From Dysidea avara (lineage: Eukaryota; Porifera; Demospongiae; Dictyoceratida; Dysideidae), in NCBI RefSeq assembly GCF_963678975.1, contig NC_089279.1, forward strand, positions 24,600,004-24,664,003: a DNA stretch of 64,000 nt, read 5' to 3'. Position 1 is the first letter of the stretch. Each line of letters opens with the position of its first letter. Positions 48,501-59,282 of the stretch are shown one piece after another. The position numbers were made by a program, and so were the translations under genes. Below the pieces are notes generated by a model, which was given only the letters and a program-made list of their open reading frames with translations, was not told the DNA's origin and made no database searches.

Positions 48501-49335
48501 GGGTGACTGCTCTATTAGGATGACTGCTCTATTAGAGTATCTCGATCTCGCACTTGCTGCACCAAGTTGGATTTCGTGTTATAACTCCGTGGCTTTAAGT
48601 CTGATTCTTCTACACCATTGAAGAGCCTTTCTAAGATGATTACTACTTCTATACAGCGGTTTTCAAAGCATTCCCCCTAGCGGTTTATCTGGTAGGCGTG
48701 GCAAATAGTAGTTTTTTTATTAGCTAATCTCGATTGCATAATTGTTACACACTGTTGGTTTTTCGTTGTATCTTCCTGTTTTTCAGCTCGATTTCTTTCA
48801 AACCACAAAAGGTTTTAGGTTCAATAGTTAACCTATTCACCCACCGATTTTCAACTTCTTCCCATACGCGGTTTACCCTGTAGGCGTGACAACATATTGG
48901 TGTTAATTTTCGTGAATAATCGATCATAACTCTTTTCCTGTTTATCGTATCCTAGCCAAAGTTGGTACAGAGATGCGCCTTTATACCCCCCTTCTGTGTG
49001 CCAAATTTCAAGGCAATCGGATATAGCGTTCGCGTTTTATAGCAGTTTTTGTAAGTGTGCGAAAAGAGGAAGAAAAAAAAGAAAAAAATGAAGAAACTAA
49101 GCTAATTTTTGAAGTCGCATATCTCGGGAATGCTTGAAGCGATTTCGCTCTAATTTGGAATGTGGAGTGCTGAAGGTGGAGGGAGTGTCCGCAGCAAAAT
49201 TCGTCTTGTTTCGTCAAGGCAGCACAGAGCTACAGAGGCGAGAAATTGCGTTTCCTTTCTTCCTGTTAATATACTCACGGGTGTTACGCGCCGGCTTCTT
49301 GGGCTGCACGACACTCTACCGTGTGTCTTGATTCC
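48501..49335. repeat. Probable dispersed non-coding element after satellite
   Basis: Begins with two gactgctctattagagtat motif copies and atctcgatctcg, then runs through less AT-rich sequence with two related blocks, ggtttatctggtaggcgtgg (about 48680) and ggtttaccctgtaggcgtga (about 48871). No strong frame. It may form a composite element with the satellite. Confidence 0.5.
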
Positions 49336-49546
49336 CAATTTTTTCTTATACTTGTATGAATAGCCACTATGTATTTTACATTGTTTGAAATAATAATTCT
49401 GTCCATTTTGTACACATGTTAATGCATGATACTAGACTACTGCACATATAATGCTACAGTCTTTTGACTCGGATAAGGTTCTACAAGCATACATTTAGTG
49501 TATTCAGCTATTTGTAACTACATGTGGTATATATATTTCATCATAG

Positions 49547-49888
49547 GCATTGTTAGTCAGTTCACAGTCACCATAGTCAGGAATCCAGCTGGTACACCAG
49601 TTGATGGATCTACTAACACATTTGTCTACCCCATATTTAGTAGTATCACTCTGACATGTATGGTGACGTCAAGTGATGGGTCAACCCCAAACACTATTTC
49701 ATACCAGTGGAACACGACAGGGTGCTATACTAACTCTGGTAGAAATCCAAGGTGTTTTCCTTATGGTCAAAGAACACAAATTGTTGTTGATAATGACTTA
49801 ACTGCCGAAGACGCTGGAACGTTTAATTGCATAGCAGATATTGCTGGGGCACACCATACCAGTATGTCACTGACTCTTCGCATATCAG
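49547..49888 (+). CDS. Immunoglobulin-domain exon
   Basis: 114-residue exon bounded by TCATAG| and |GTGAGA, both phase 1. It encodes one V/I-type Ig domain: FTVTIVRNPAG strand A, ITLTCMVTSS with the first Cys, YQWNTTG tryptophan, and EDAGTFNCIAD with the DxGxxxC motif and second Cys. Extra cysteines (GCYTN, PRCFP) could add a loop disulphide. Phase-1/phase-1 Ig exons are typical of shuffled extracellular genes. With the signal exon at 38997 it predicts a secreted or membrane receptor; later exons (more Ig, TM) are not recognised in the window. Confidence 0.85.
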
Positions 49889-50789
49889 GTGAGATGGTCT
49901 GTATGTAATGCTTAAAAAGATTTTATTTTTGCTATTACACACTTGTAATTCAATAAACAGTATAAATCAGTTAGGAAATTTGAAGAAGGCTATTAAAACA
50001 CATTTGTTAAATTTGCTTGAAGCATGAGTGACTGATTATCAACTGCGTGTAACCTCACAATTTTCCATGGAAATAATGAATTTTTACTTAAACAAAAAAA
50101 TAGGGATTTAATGTTCACTAATACAGGAGTATTATCTACAGGTATAGGTGATGCTTTATTTCATTAGAGTCACTACTATGATCTTTAGGTGAACTTAAAA
50201 CTCTTGATTTTTCTTAATCACTTTTTGTAATATAATTATGACTGGTGAACCCATGTATGTTGCATCAAAGAAAAATAACACATCAGATTAAGCATATTGT
50301 CTAAATGTGTGCCTAACCTATTAATTACTGTAAAAGAAGTGGCCATTATGGTTAGTTTTAGCTATGTTTACAGTGTTACAACAAAAAAAAAAAACAGTAT
50401 AAGAAGTGCCCCTGCAATCAATCCTAGCTGTCACTATGGATATTACAGACTATTCCAATTAGACCATCAGTATGTGACGGATTAAACAACTATCATTGAG
50501 ATCTGATTATCATACAATTTTCCCATTCAAACCATTACAACCATGCGGAGTTACATAACATACATTACATCATTAGAATCATGTGTATGCATGAATTCAG
50601 TTCAATGACATCTCTCTTCACAGGTTTGGTTAATCAGGAGGATAAATCTGTATATCAATTTTGTAAGAGTCATGATTCCATTAGGTTCTAGAATTGCAGA
50701 CTCAATCATTGTGAGATGTGGTAATCAGTAACAGTTCTTGGTTTCGTCTAGCACTGCCTCCACAATTTGCGATCTCAGAGCACCAGCTG
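49889..50789. other. Intron or flank; no exon recognised
   Basis: AT-rich. Near 50225-50260 is a tatgactggtgaacccatg repeat also found near 59665. The following gypsy remnant starts by about 50790. Confidence 0.45.
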
Positions 50790-51180
50790 AGGATGCCTAT
50801 TCTTGCAAGTCATGGCTTTTCTGATGTAGTGCGTAATGACAATGGCCCTCAGTATGCTTCATTTAAAATAGCTGAATTCCTCACAACTAATAACATTCAA
50901 CATGCTATGTACCACCATTACCCCCAGAGAAATGCCATGGTGGAGAGGTATGTACAGACTGTAGAAATTCTGAAGTTTCTCAAACATTAGTATTGTCAGA
51001 GATGTCTGGCAGTGTATGTAAACAGTGGTGATGGTCAAAGTCTTTCTACTGTCTCTTCTTGCTCAAGTTAAGCCATTGTGGAATGGGCTGTTTGTCAGTC
51101 TGGGGAAACCTTTCTCTGATACATCTCCCTATAAACAGTTAGACAGGATTACGGATATACCAAGGTCAAAGTGATGCTTC
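50790..51180 (+). pseudogene. Gypsy integrase fragment, plus orientation
   Basis: Integrase core motifs: ASHGFSDVVRNDNGPQYAS (second Asp), then HAMYHHYPQRNAMVER (Glu region; the first Pro is substituted). Degenerate sequence continues to about 51170. It is an inverted near-duplicate of 51186-51370. Confidence 0.85.
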
Positions 51181-52262
51181 AGTAGCTATTTTACAGTCTG
51201 TACAAACCTCTCCACCATGACATATCTCTGGCGGTAATGGTGGTGCATAGCATGTTGAATGTTATTAGTTGAGAGGAATTCAGCTATTTTAAATGAAGCA
51301 TACTGAGGGCCATTGTCATTACGCACTACATCAGAAAAGCCATGACTTGCAAGAATAGGCTTCATTGCTACTATGATGGCACTAGTTGTAGTGGTTGACA
51401 TTTTCACTATTTCTGGGAAGAATGAAAAATATATTATAGTAGTGTAACATTCTGTAAAGAGAGGGTAACAGCAATGTGGTTGTTTTACAATAACAAATTG
51501 CTGCAAACTAAGAGTAAAGCTCTGGCTTCCCAGTGTGGAACCAATCCTCTGACACTTTCACCTGTTAGTTTGGCAGTACTGAAGTATTTGGGAACAATAG
51601 TGTCTTGTCTCTGACAGTTTGCACTCTTCTAGTCTCTTCTGAGTTGCTGTTAAAGTAAAAGTGACACTCTCTATAACGTTTCAACTTCCTATTGTAGTAC
51701 CATGGGATCAATGTTTACACTACTGGTGTTCTGGAAGGGTATCAGCTGTAAACAAAAGTTTTCCTGGCACAGGATAGCAGTGTAGTTGAAGCTTTCCAAC
51801 TGTAATCGAAAACGTAATTTGTAATCTGACTCAATTTTGAAATCTCACCCTAGAATGTAGTTTGGGAACCTTCACATGCCCAGGTGGCAGCCAATGTCTC
51901 TTTCTCTATCTGGGTGTATCAGTGTTCAGTCTCTGTCATTGACTGATATGCATAGGCTATATTGGCTTCCACTGGTTGTGAAACTGTATGAAAAGGATCA
52001 CTCCTTGTCCAAAAGATGATGTATCTGCAGACATTTTCTTGGAATAGGTAACACTGTTGGCTGTGACAACTCCTTCTAAACTAAACTTGTGTAAAGGCTG
52101 CTTGCAGCTGATCTGGTCCCAGGTCCATGACTACCTTGCACTCAACAGCCATCTTAATGGTTGACTAATCTTGGTAAAATGTGAAGAAAATTTTCCCAGT
52201 TGGATCATGCCCAGGAACCTTGCCTACTTAAACAAATTGTTAGGAGGTTCTGTCTGGAGAAC

Positions 52263-53179
52263 ACCGTATAGCGGGAAATTTTTGAAAGGTTAAATTTTTG
52301 AAAAATTCGAAAATAACAATGTGTTTTCGAAAATATTTTTTCGAAGATAGTACATCCCGGCTTTGAAGTGACAATGAAAGAAAGTATAGCTGGGTATATA
52401 TATATGATTTTTGCGAGTGCACGTATGCATAGGTTCTGCTAATATCAGTTAGCTATACAGTGGAACCTCTTTTATTTTTAATGGACCCTCCCTGAAAAGG
52501 ACACTGTACATTTAACCTCCTTATAAAGGACAGTTACTGAAGTCCCTATAGACCTTTACCAATACAATTTTACTTCTGAAAGAGGACAACCTCCTTATAA
52601 CAGTAAAATTTCACCATAATTGGTTGGTCCCAAGGTGTCCGTTAAATAGAGGTTCCACTGTAGGCCTAATGTATTATAGCTAGGCACTGGGCCACACACA
52701 AGTAGCTTGCCATATATAGCTATAGCTACCACGCGCGCGCATATGAGCGAGCATGAATGACACCACGAGCCTTGAAGCCCATAAGAGCTTGAGAGACCAG
52801 AAATTACTAGGAAAGACTATAATTATCAGCAAACATCTATATGGGCTGAAAAACGCCATGTACTTAGCTATGGCTCAATCTGCAGCTGCAGGCCACTGAG
52901 GAGAAGTCCGCCAAACAACATGGTTCAACCTACGAAGGAAGACCCTAGGATAGCTATACGAGATTCTATCAAAGCCAGATTGAACATTTATCTAGCTGTA
53001 CTGAACAATTAAAGCAGCTATGTATGTGATCAACACAGCCACTGTTAGCTTCCTCCATGAATTAATTATCTACGGTGCGGCGCGGTAAAGAGACATTGTT
53101 TCGAAAATATTTTTTCGAATTTCCAATCAAGCACTCTTTTTCGAAAATTTAACCTTTCAAAAATTTCTCGCCATATGGT
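52263..53179. mobile_element. 917-bp TIR element inside gypsy remnant
   Basis: About 40-bp inverted ends: ACCGTATAGCGGGAAATTTT at left, ACCATATGGCGAGAAATTTT (complement) at right, followed by tgaaaggttaaattt on both. A second inner pair is tttcgaaaatattttttcga. It splits the gypsy pseudogene, so it inserted later. No transposase seen; superfamily unclear. Confidence 0.85.
52458..52660. mobile_element. pogo/Tigger-like MITE nested in the TIR element
   Basis: CAGTGGAACCTCTTTTAT ... AGAGGTTCCACTG, 203 bp, with TA on both sides. The ends are the classic CAGTGGAACCTC type of pogo-like elements. Third level of nesting here (gypsy, TIR element, this). Confidence 0.88.
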
Positions 53180-53700
53180 AGTAGTTGTCTTACTGGGACC
53201 TGCTCAAATCCCAGACTTGTCAATAGTGACCTAGGAGCTGGCAAAATTACAGCCAATCTTGCACTTACTGGTGACTCCAACTTCCTCCATCTGGCTGAGG
53301 GTTGTCCCGAGACATTGGTCATACTTATCAATCATAGTTCCAAAGATATGTACATAGTCTATGTGGCATAGGACACCCTCTAGCCCTTTGAGTACTGTAC
53401 TGATTTTTTGCTGAAATAACTGAATTGCACTGGCAATCCCAATGGTAATGTTGTAAAACAATAATGACCAAAGGAAGATATAATGGTGGTATAATGCTGT
53501 GAATCTTTTAACAATGGAATCTCCCAGAGTTCACTATTCTCATCAACTTTACTGAATACAGTGGCACCCAACAACTGAACTAATGTCTCATCCACTGTTG
53601 GGACAGGGTGGGGCACTCTAAGTACAGTACCGCCCAGAGGTAAAGTTACACTCATGAGCAGTTGACACTCATGTAGCCAATTTTCAACCTGCAATTTCTT

Positions 53701-54339
53701 TGGCGTGTGTGCTAACTAACTCACCACGTGTGGCCATGACATGCAAACTCTTTGGGTGGTTGCTCCGGTAACTGCATGCCTTCAACATGATGTATTCCAG
53801 TCGTGCATTGTGTCAAGTCGTGGTCTGGATTTGAGCACTCATGATGAATTATAACATTACCTCTGGGCGGTACTGTACACTCTTGTTAAGAGGTATCAGC
53901 ATATATTCTGACTGCCCCTGTACTCCTTGGTACAACTACCATTCCTGCGAATATCTGGGTTGGTGCTGTAGCCCCAGCAATTACCCCAATGGCCTTTAAT
54001 CTGCAGCACATCACAAACTTTATCACGCAATTGTAATAGCATTGGGACAATAACAAGGCATATAGGTAAGCATCAGCTATCAACTTAAACATATAGGGTT
54101 CTACCATATGTCCACAACCATCTTGTCGTGCAGTAATAAGTCCACAAGCTCTCTGTACTTACATGTTGCAACTGCAGTACAGCTTGACAGCAACTTGATC
54201 CTCATGGCACAACAGCAGGTGAAGTGAAGCCATGAGTTTGTTACACTTCTGACACCATGTTGGATTATACAACAACCTTTCAGATTTGATTATCAGGCAA
54301 TTATCTTACTACAGCCATTACATATCATACATGTGATAG
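53701..54339. other. Possible gypsy upstream remnant
   Basis: Lies where protease/gag of the minus gypsy remnant would be. A 73-residue minus frame (53886-54107) has no clear motif. Not assigned. Confidence 0.4.
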
Positions 54340-54540
54340 TTACAAGTACATGAAAAAATTTGGAATTTTCAACTAGAGTAGGGACAATAGCACATCGATA
54401 AAAAGTACTGAAACAAGTTGGAGTAGTCCATGATATTAAATCACAGTAAAACAATAAGAAGTATTATATCCCTACTGTGCTCAAGATACCATAACAGAAA
54501 TGCACAGTAGGGACATAACACTTCTTATTGTTTTACTGTG
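54340..54540. repeat. Foldback element, left part (split by LTR element)
   Basis: The left arm (about 54340-54473; gagtagggacaatagcacat, agtactgaaacaagttggag) pairs with 59534-59634. The centre (tcaagataccataacagaaa) and start of the right arm precede the LTR element, which entered the right arm at ctgtg. Confidence 0.9.
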
Positions 54541-54786
54541 TGTAACAGCACGCCAGCCGCCAGAGGAATCAGGGCAAGAAGAATCCGACGAAGAATCGCA
54601 GCTTAACAGTTCACTTTATTGAGGGCTAATTTGGAAGGCAACAATATGCATTTAAATGCCCTATTTATACAACAAAACATGTAGTGACCTCAATGACGTG
54701 TCATGTAGTGATACAAATAACAAAATAAAAATCAGGTGATAACAGTCAGTCAGGTGAGTGTCACTCCATTCAGCTTCTCTATCACA
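54541..54786 (-). repeat. 3' LTR
   Basis: Identical to 59283-59528 except C at 54777 (T in the other). The gag-pol reading frame ends inside it, at 54750. Confidence 0.95.
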
Positions 54787-57700
54787 CTCCTCCCTCCTTC
54801 TTTAGTATCACACAGCTCTGTTGAGACATCTTCCCAGTATGGTAATCTGGAGAGAGCATCTGCGTTAGCATTATCAGTACCCTTCCTATGTTGCACTTGG
54901 AAGATATATGGCTGTAATGCCAGACTCCACCTCATCAGTCTACTATTGTGATTCTTGAATTTTGTGAGCCACTGTAAGGCTCTATGATCTGTCTGAATCA
55001 CAAACTTTCTGCCCAGCAAGTAAACTTCAAAAGCTTCAATACCCAATTTGACAGCCAAACACTCCTTCTCAACTGTCGAGAACCGCTGCTCTCTAGGTAG
55101 AAGCTTCTTGCTAAAGAAGGATACTGGGTGATCATGTCCCTGATCATCCTGCTGGCTCAGGACAGCTCCAACCCCTACTTCGGAGGCATCTGTCTGCAAA
55201 ATAAAAGATTTAGTGAAGTCTGCATTTTTCAAAACGGCAGATGACAACATTATTTCCTTTAGCTTACTAAAGGCCTTGCTACCTTCATCATCTAAACTCA
55301 CATGTTCCGGAACTGACTTTCTGGTGAGGTTGGTGAGAGGTGTAGCAATAGTGGCATAGTGAGGAATAAAACGTCTATAGTAGCCAGTTAATCCAAGGAA
55401 GGATTGCACTTGCTTCTTGGTTGTCAGAAGCGGAAACTGGGCTATTGCTTGAAGCTTGCCCCTCTCTGGCTTCACTACTCCATTCCCCACCACATGCCCT
55501 AAATACTTACACTCTATCATAGCCAACTGGCACTTAGAAGGTTTAGCTGTCAAACCCAATGACTGAAGACGCTTCAACACTGCCTGGAGGTGTTCCAGGT
55601 GATCTTCCCAAGAACTGCTAAACACAATGAGGTCGTCGAGGTAGGCACTGGCAAACTTGTTCATTCCTCTAATAACATGATCCATCATGCGTTGGAATGT
55701 AGCCGGTGCCCCACACAGACCGAATGGCATCATACGGAACTGATATAACCCCTGGGGTGTGATAAAAGCAGTCTTGGGACGATCCTCTACAGCAACTGGC
55801 ACCTGCCAATATCCCTTCGCCAGGTCTAGAGTGGATATGTATCTAGCCTGACCCACCTGGTCCAGGATATCATCCCCCCGTGGCATCGGGTAAGCATCAA
55901 CCCGTGTCACAGCATTAAGTCTTCTGTAATCCACGCACAGCCGGATGGTGTTGTCCTTCTTCTTAACAACCACAACTGGTGAGGCCCATTCACTGCTACA
56001 GGGCTCAATAATGCCCTCAGCCAGCATCGTCTCTACTTCCTTTTCTACAGCTTCTCTATACACATGTGGCAACCGGTATGGCTGCTGACGGACTGGAGTA
56101 TCTCCTCTAATGTGAATGTAATGTTGACAGACTGAAGTCCGTCCACATTTACCACTCATCACCATCTTAAACTTCACCAGCAAGTCATACAACTGCCTCA
56201 ACTGTTGCTTAGACAGCTGGTCACTTACAATAGGAGCATCACTACCCTCACACTTCCATGTGGGCATGAACTCCTCTTCCATGTCCATTTGTTCTACTGA
56301 CCAAAAACTTGTAGCTACTGGTGGATACCACTTCTTCAGCATATTTACATGAAATACATTCTTCCTCTTCCTCTTATTTGGCATCAACACCTCATAATTC
56401 ACCTTACCTACCCTGCGTAGTATGCGATATGGCCCTTGCCACTTAGCTAACAACTTATTACTACTAGTAGGTAACAACACAAGTACCTCCTCATCTGGCT
56501 GTAGCTCTCTCTGCCTAGCTGTCTGATCATACCACTTCTTCTGCTGCCCCTGTGCTGCTCTAACATTCTCTTCCACCAGCTCAGTCATCTCCTCCAACCG
56601 TTCACGTACTAAGAGAATATGTGACACAACACTCTCATCACTCTTCTTGTCGGCTTCCCACACTTCTTTAAGCACATCGAGTGGGCCTCTAACTTCTCTT
56701 CCATATAGAAGCTCAAATGGGGAGAATCCTGTTGTATCCTGGGGAACCTCACGATAAGCGAACAAAATGTAAGGAAGCAGCCTGTCCCAGTCTCGTCCCT
56801 CCTTATTAACAAGCTTCCTCAAGAGCGACTTCAGGGTCTTATTGAACCTCTCTACCAATCCGTCAGTCTGCGGATGGTAAGGAGATGTACGGATCTGGTG
56901 TATCCGCAAGAGGTTGTACAACTCCTTAAGAAGTTGCGACATGAAGTTGGTGCCTTGATCCGACAGAATCTCTCTTGGAATGCCCACACGAGCAAATAAC
57001 TGGATCAGGTGCTCTGCCACTGTACCTGCATCAATGGAACGAAGAGGCATGGCCTCTGGATACCTAGTAGTATAGTCGCACACTACCAATATATACTGGT
57101 TACCTCTTCTACTGCGGGGCAGAGGACCAACAATGTCCAAAGCTATACGCTCAAAAGGCTCCTTCATTATTGGTAGAGGTATTAGAGGTACTCTCCGATG
57201 GCTTCCCTTTGCAGTACGCTGACATTCAGGGCATCGGCGACAGTAGTCTGCCACATCACGGAATAGAGCTGGCCAAAAGAACCGTCTACTGATTCTCTTA
57301 ACAGTCTTGTCTCTACCAAGGTGACCTGCTAGTGGGATAGTGTGAGCCAACTTACACACTATCTGGTGGAACTGCTCTGGTAAAACCAGTTGTTCTACAG
57401 CTTCCCCTGGTTTCTTCGGGGTCCACACATGATACAGCAGACCATCTTGCTCAACAAACAGCTTAGGGCTTCTCCCCCTCATATCCCGAATGCCCGGAAC
57501 CTCATCCTGCAGCTTACGCAGCTCCTGTTTAGACTGATTCACATTGGGGATATCTTCTTGAAGCCTCTTAAGACATGCCCATTCATACCGGTCCTTCCTC
57601 TTGTCTGATCGTGACTTCTTTGATCTTACAGCCCTATCATCAACAAACATGTCATCACCAAAATCAAACTCACTTGACAACACAGACTGCTCGTTGCTAT

Positions 57701-59240
57701 CCACACTAGGAGAAACACTCATTTGCTCCTCCGGTTGTCCCGTGGCTACCTCAGGTTCCTGTACAGGCTCTACACTACTGGAAGAATCAGCTGATTCCCC
57801 TTGCTCTAACTGGGCTGCTTGTGCTAGGGCCTGACGCCTAGTAACCACCATGAGGGCCTGTCCACCATCATTGGCTCTCAACAAATTCAACAGCTCAGGA
57901 ACATCTGTCCCCAACAACACGGACTGTGGTAAAGTCTCTGATACCGCAGTCTCCACTGACACAGCCTGTCCATGCACTTCCAACTCCACATTGGCAAGAG
58001 GATACACCACAGTATCCCCGTGAGCACACTGGACTGTAACAGCCTCACCCTGTCTCAGCTTCTCGTCACTGACAAGGTCACTATGGACTAAGGTCCTAGA
58101 ACAACCAGTATCTAATACAATATCAGATACCAACTGACCTTCCACCATACCCTCACACCTACTCAAAAACTTACTCTTAGAGGATTTGTAAGGACTCCTT
58201 GCCCCACAATAAAATGAGCCACTTGGGCATTGCCTTGACGTATGCCCCCTACCTCCACAATTGTAACATACTAAGGGCTTGTCCTCCCGTTTCTTCCTCT
58301 CTCCCTTTACAGCAGTCTCTCCCTTCGTAGCATCCTCCCCTTTTGAGGACACTCCTGTTGCCACCTTCGTAGGGCAGTCTCTCGCCAGATGACCAGGTTG
58401 CTTACAGGTAAAACATGTCCTTTGGCTGCTTTTCTTTGGCTCCATACCAGGAACCCAAAGATCCCGCTTCCTGGCTTGTCTGTAGTCCTCAGCCAGTCCA
58501 CCAGCTTCCTCACTAGTCCGCGGTTTCCTCTCCTTGACCCATACTTTAATCTCCTCAGGCAGGACCTCCACAAATTGCTCCTTCACCAACTCATCGACCA
58601 CTGCCTGGCGATCTGCACGTCCCTTCAGCCACTTTTTTGCCAGATCCTGGATACGGATAACAAGCTCCACAGGAGTTTCATTCTCCTTTGGCCTCACATC
58701 ACGGAATTGTCGTCGGTAGGTCTCTTCATTGATGTCGTAACGACGAAAAATGGCTGCTTTTACTCTGTCATAGTCCTTTGCGTCGTGGTCGCTCATTGCA
58801 GCATAAGCCAATCGTGCCTTCCCAGTAAGTTGAGGGGCTAGAATTGCTGCCCGCTTGTCTCTGTCCACGCCATGGGCTTCCACAGCTCTCTCGAAGGTGG
58901 TGAGAAAAGCTTCGATGTCATCATTCTCAGCCAGTTTCGTAAGCTTTAGCGACTCTGGTCCCACCTCTACACGACGCGGCCTTCCCTCGGTTAGCCCTCG
59001 AACTAATTCTTCATAGTGCCTCCTGCTGGTTTCCCGTTCAAGGCGTCTCTCTTCGTCATATTGCCAACGTTCCTCTAGTCGTGCCTTCTCGAAGAGTTCT
59101 CGTTCTTCTCTGCGGTTCTCCTCTTGTCTGCGGGATTCCTCCATCCAGGCCTTCAGTAGCTCTGCTACTTCTGACATTGCTGGTTCTGTCTCAGGTCGGT
59201 AGCTCCTCCCCGAGCGCAGCATACGCGAGCTAGCTAGCAA
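54750..59240 (-). CDS. gag-pol: Gag-Pol polyprotein, order PR-IN-RT-RNase H
   Basis: 1,496 residues, no frameshift between gag and pol. N-terminal Arg/Glu-rich coiled segment 25-90; SCAN-like capsid region 104-260 (ends LVKEQFVEVLPEEIKVWVKE); two CCHC knuckles (276-289, 325-338); protease VLDTG (Asp377). Integrase: zinc ligands His633, His640, Cys670, Cys673; core Asp702, Asp761, Glu797 (35-residue spacing); GPY motif 936-938. RT 1030-1250 with YLDD 1200-1203; RNase H from 1347 (QTDAS), Asp1351. In most gypsy elements IN is last; here it precedes RT as in copia and Gmr1. The stop lies inside the 3' LTR. It starts 42 nt after the 5' LTR. Gag and Pol would be made in equal amount unless regulated otherwise. 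Confidence 0.95.
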   Translation of the reverse strand: MLASSRMLRSGRSYRPETEPAMSEVAELLKAWMEESRRQEENRREERELFEKARLEERWQYDEERRLERETSRRHYEELVRGLTEGRPRRVEVGPESLKLTKLAENDDIEAFLTTFERAVEAHGVDRDKRAAILAPQLTGKARLAYAAMSDHDAKDYDRVKAAIFRRYDINEETYRRQFRDVRPKENETPVELVIRIQDLAKKWLKGRADRQAVVDELVKEQFVEVLPEEIKVWVKERKPRTSEEAGGLAEDYRQARKRDLWVPGMEPKKSSQRTCFTCKQPGHLARDCPTKVATGVSSKGEDATKGETAVKGERKKREDKPLVCYNCGGRGHTSRQCPSGSFYCGARSPYKSSKSKFLSRCEGMVEGQLVSDIVLDTGCSRTLVHSDLVSDEKLRQGEAVTVQCAHGDTVVYPLANVELEVHGQAVSVETAVSETLPQSVLLGTDVPELLNLLRANDGGQALMVVTRRQALAQAAQLEQGESADSSSSVEPVQEPEVATGQPEEQMSVSPSVDSNEQSVLSSEFDFGDDMFVDDRAVRSKKSRSDKRKDRYEWACLKRLQEDIPNVNQSKQELRKLQDEVPGIRDMRGRSPKLFVEQDGLLYHVWTPKKPGEAVEQLVLPEQFHQIVCKLAHTIPLAGHLGRDKTVKRISRRFFWPALFRDVADYCRRCPECQRTAKGSHRRVPLIPLPIMKEPFERIALDIVGPLPRSRRGNQYILVVCDYTTRYPEAMPLRSIDAGTVAEHLIQLFARVGIPREILSDQGTNFMSQLLKELYNLLRIHQIRTSPYHPQTDGLVERFNKTLKSLLRKLVNKEGRDWDRLLPYILFAYREVPQDTTGFSPFELLYGREVRGPLDVLKEVWEADKKSDESVVSHILLVRERLEEMTELVEENVRAAQGQQKKWYDQTARQRELQPDEEVLVLLPTSSNKLLAKWQGPYRILRRVGKVNYEVLMPNKRKRKNVFHVNMLKKWYPPVATSFWSVEQMDMEEEFMPTWKCEGSDAPIVSDQLSKQQLRQLYDLLVKFKMVMSGKCGRTSVCQHYIHIRGDTPVRQQPYRLPHVYREAVEKEVETMLAEGIIEPCSSEWASPVVVVKKKDNTIRLCVDYRRLNAVTRVDAYPMPRGDDILDQVGQARYISTLDLAKGYWQVPVAVEDRPKTAFITPQGLYQFRMMPFGLCGAPATFQRMMDHVIRGMNKFASAYLDDLIVFSSSWEDHLEHLQAVLKRLQSLGLTAKPSKCQLAMIECKYLGHVVGNGVVKPERGKLQAIAQFPLLTTKKQVQSFLGLTGYYRRFIPHYATIATPLTNLTRKSVPEHVSLDDEGSKAFSKLKEIMLSSAVLKNADFTKSFILQTDASEVGVGAVLSQQDDQGHDHPVSFFSKKLLPREQRFSTVEKECLAVKLGIEAFEVYLLGRKFVIQTDHRALQWLTKFKNHNSRLMRWSLALQPYIFQVQHRKGTDNANADALSRLPYWEDVSTELCDTKEGGRSVIEKLNGVTLT
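54787..54803 (-). other. Polypurine tract
   Basis: In element sense AAAGAAGGAGGGAGGAG, directly before the 3' LTR. It is also coding, giving the KEGGR peptide of the Gag-Pol C-terminus. Confidence 0.88.
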
Positions 59241-59265
59241 GCTTAGTAGCCGTAGAACGAATCGA

Positions 59266-59280
59266 CCACTCCTGTCACCA
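59266..59280 (-). other. Primer-binding site
   Basis: In element sense TGGTGACAGGAGTGG, beginning two bases after the 5' LTR. The complement ends ...CCACTCCTGTCACCA, resembling a tRNA-Leu 3' end (from memory, approximate). Confidence 0.65.
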
Positions 59281-59282
59281 GG

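Larger units (their letters stand above)
51186..53700 (-). pseudogene. Degenerate Ty3/gypsy pol, minus orientation
   Basis: Read from high to low coordinates. RT at 53231-53694 (VDENSELWEIPLLKDSQHY, LKGLEGVLCHIDYVHIFG; the catalytic D-D step reads D-Y). RNase H pieces around 51880-52200 (KMSADTSSFGQGVILF; TQIEKETLAATWACE with an adjacent stop). Integrase at 51186-51400 (ASHGFSDVVRNDNGPQYAS). Standard order RT-RNase H-IN. It is interrupted by a 917-bp element and many frame breaks. No LTRs found. Confidence 0.87.

Noticed and set aside
57390-58841. Plus-strand frames opposite the gypsy Gag-Pol
   Set aside because: Antisense shadows of the GC-richer coding sequence at 54750-59240.
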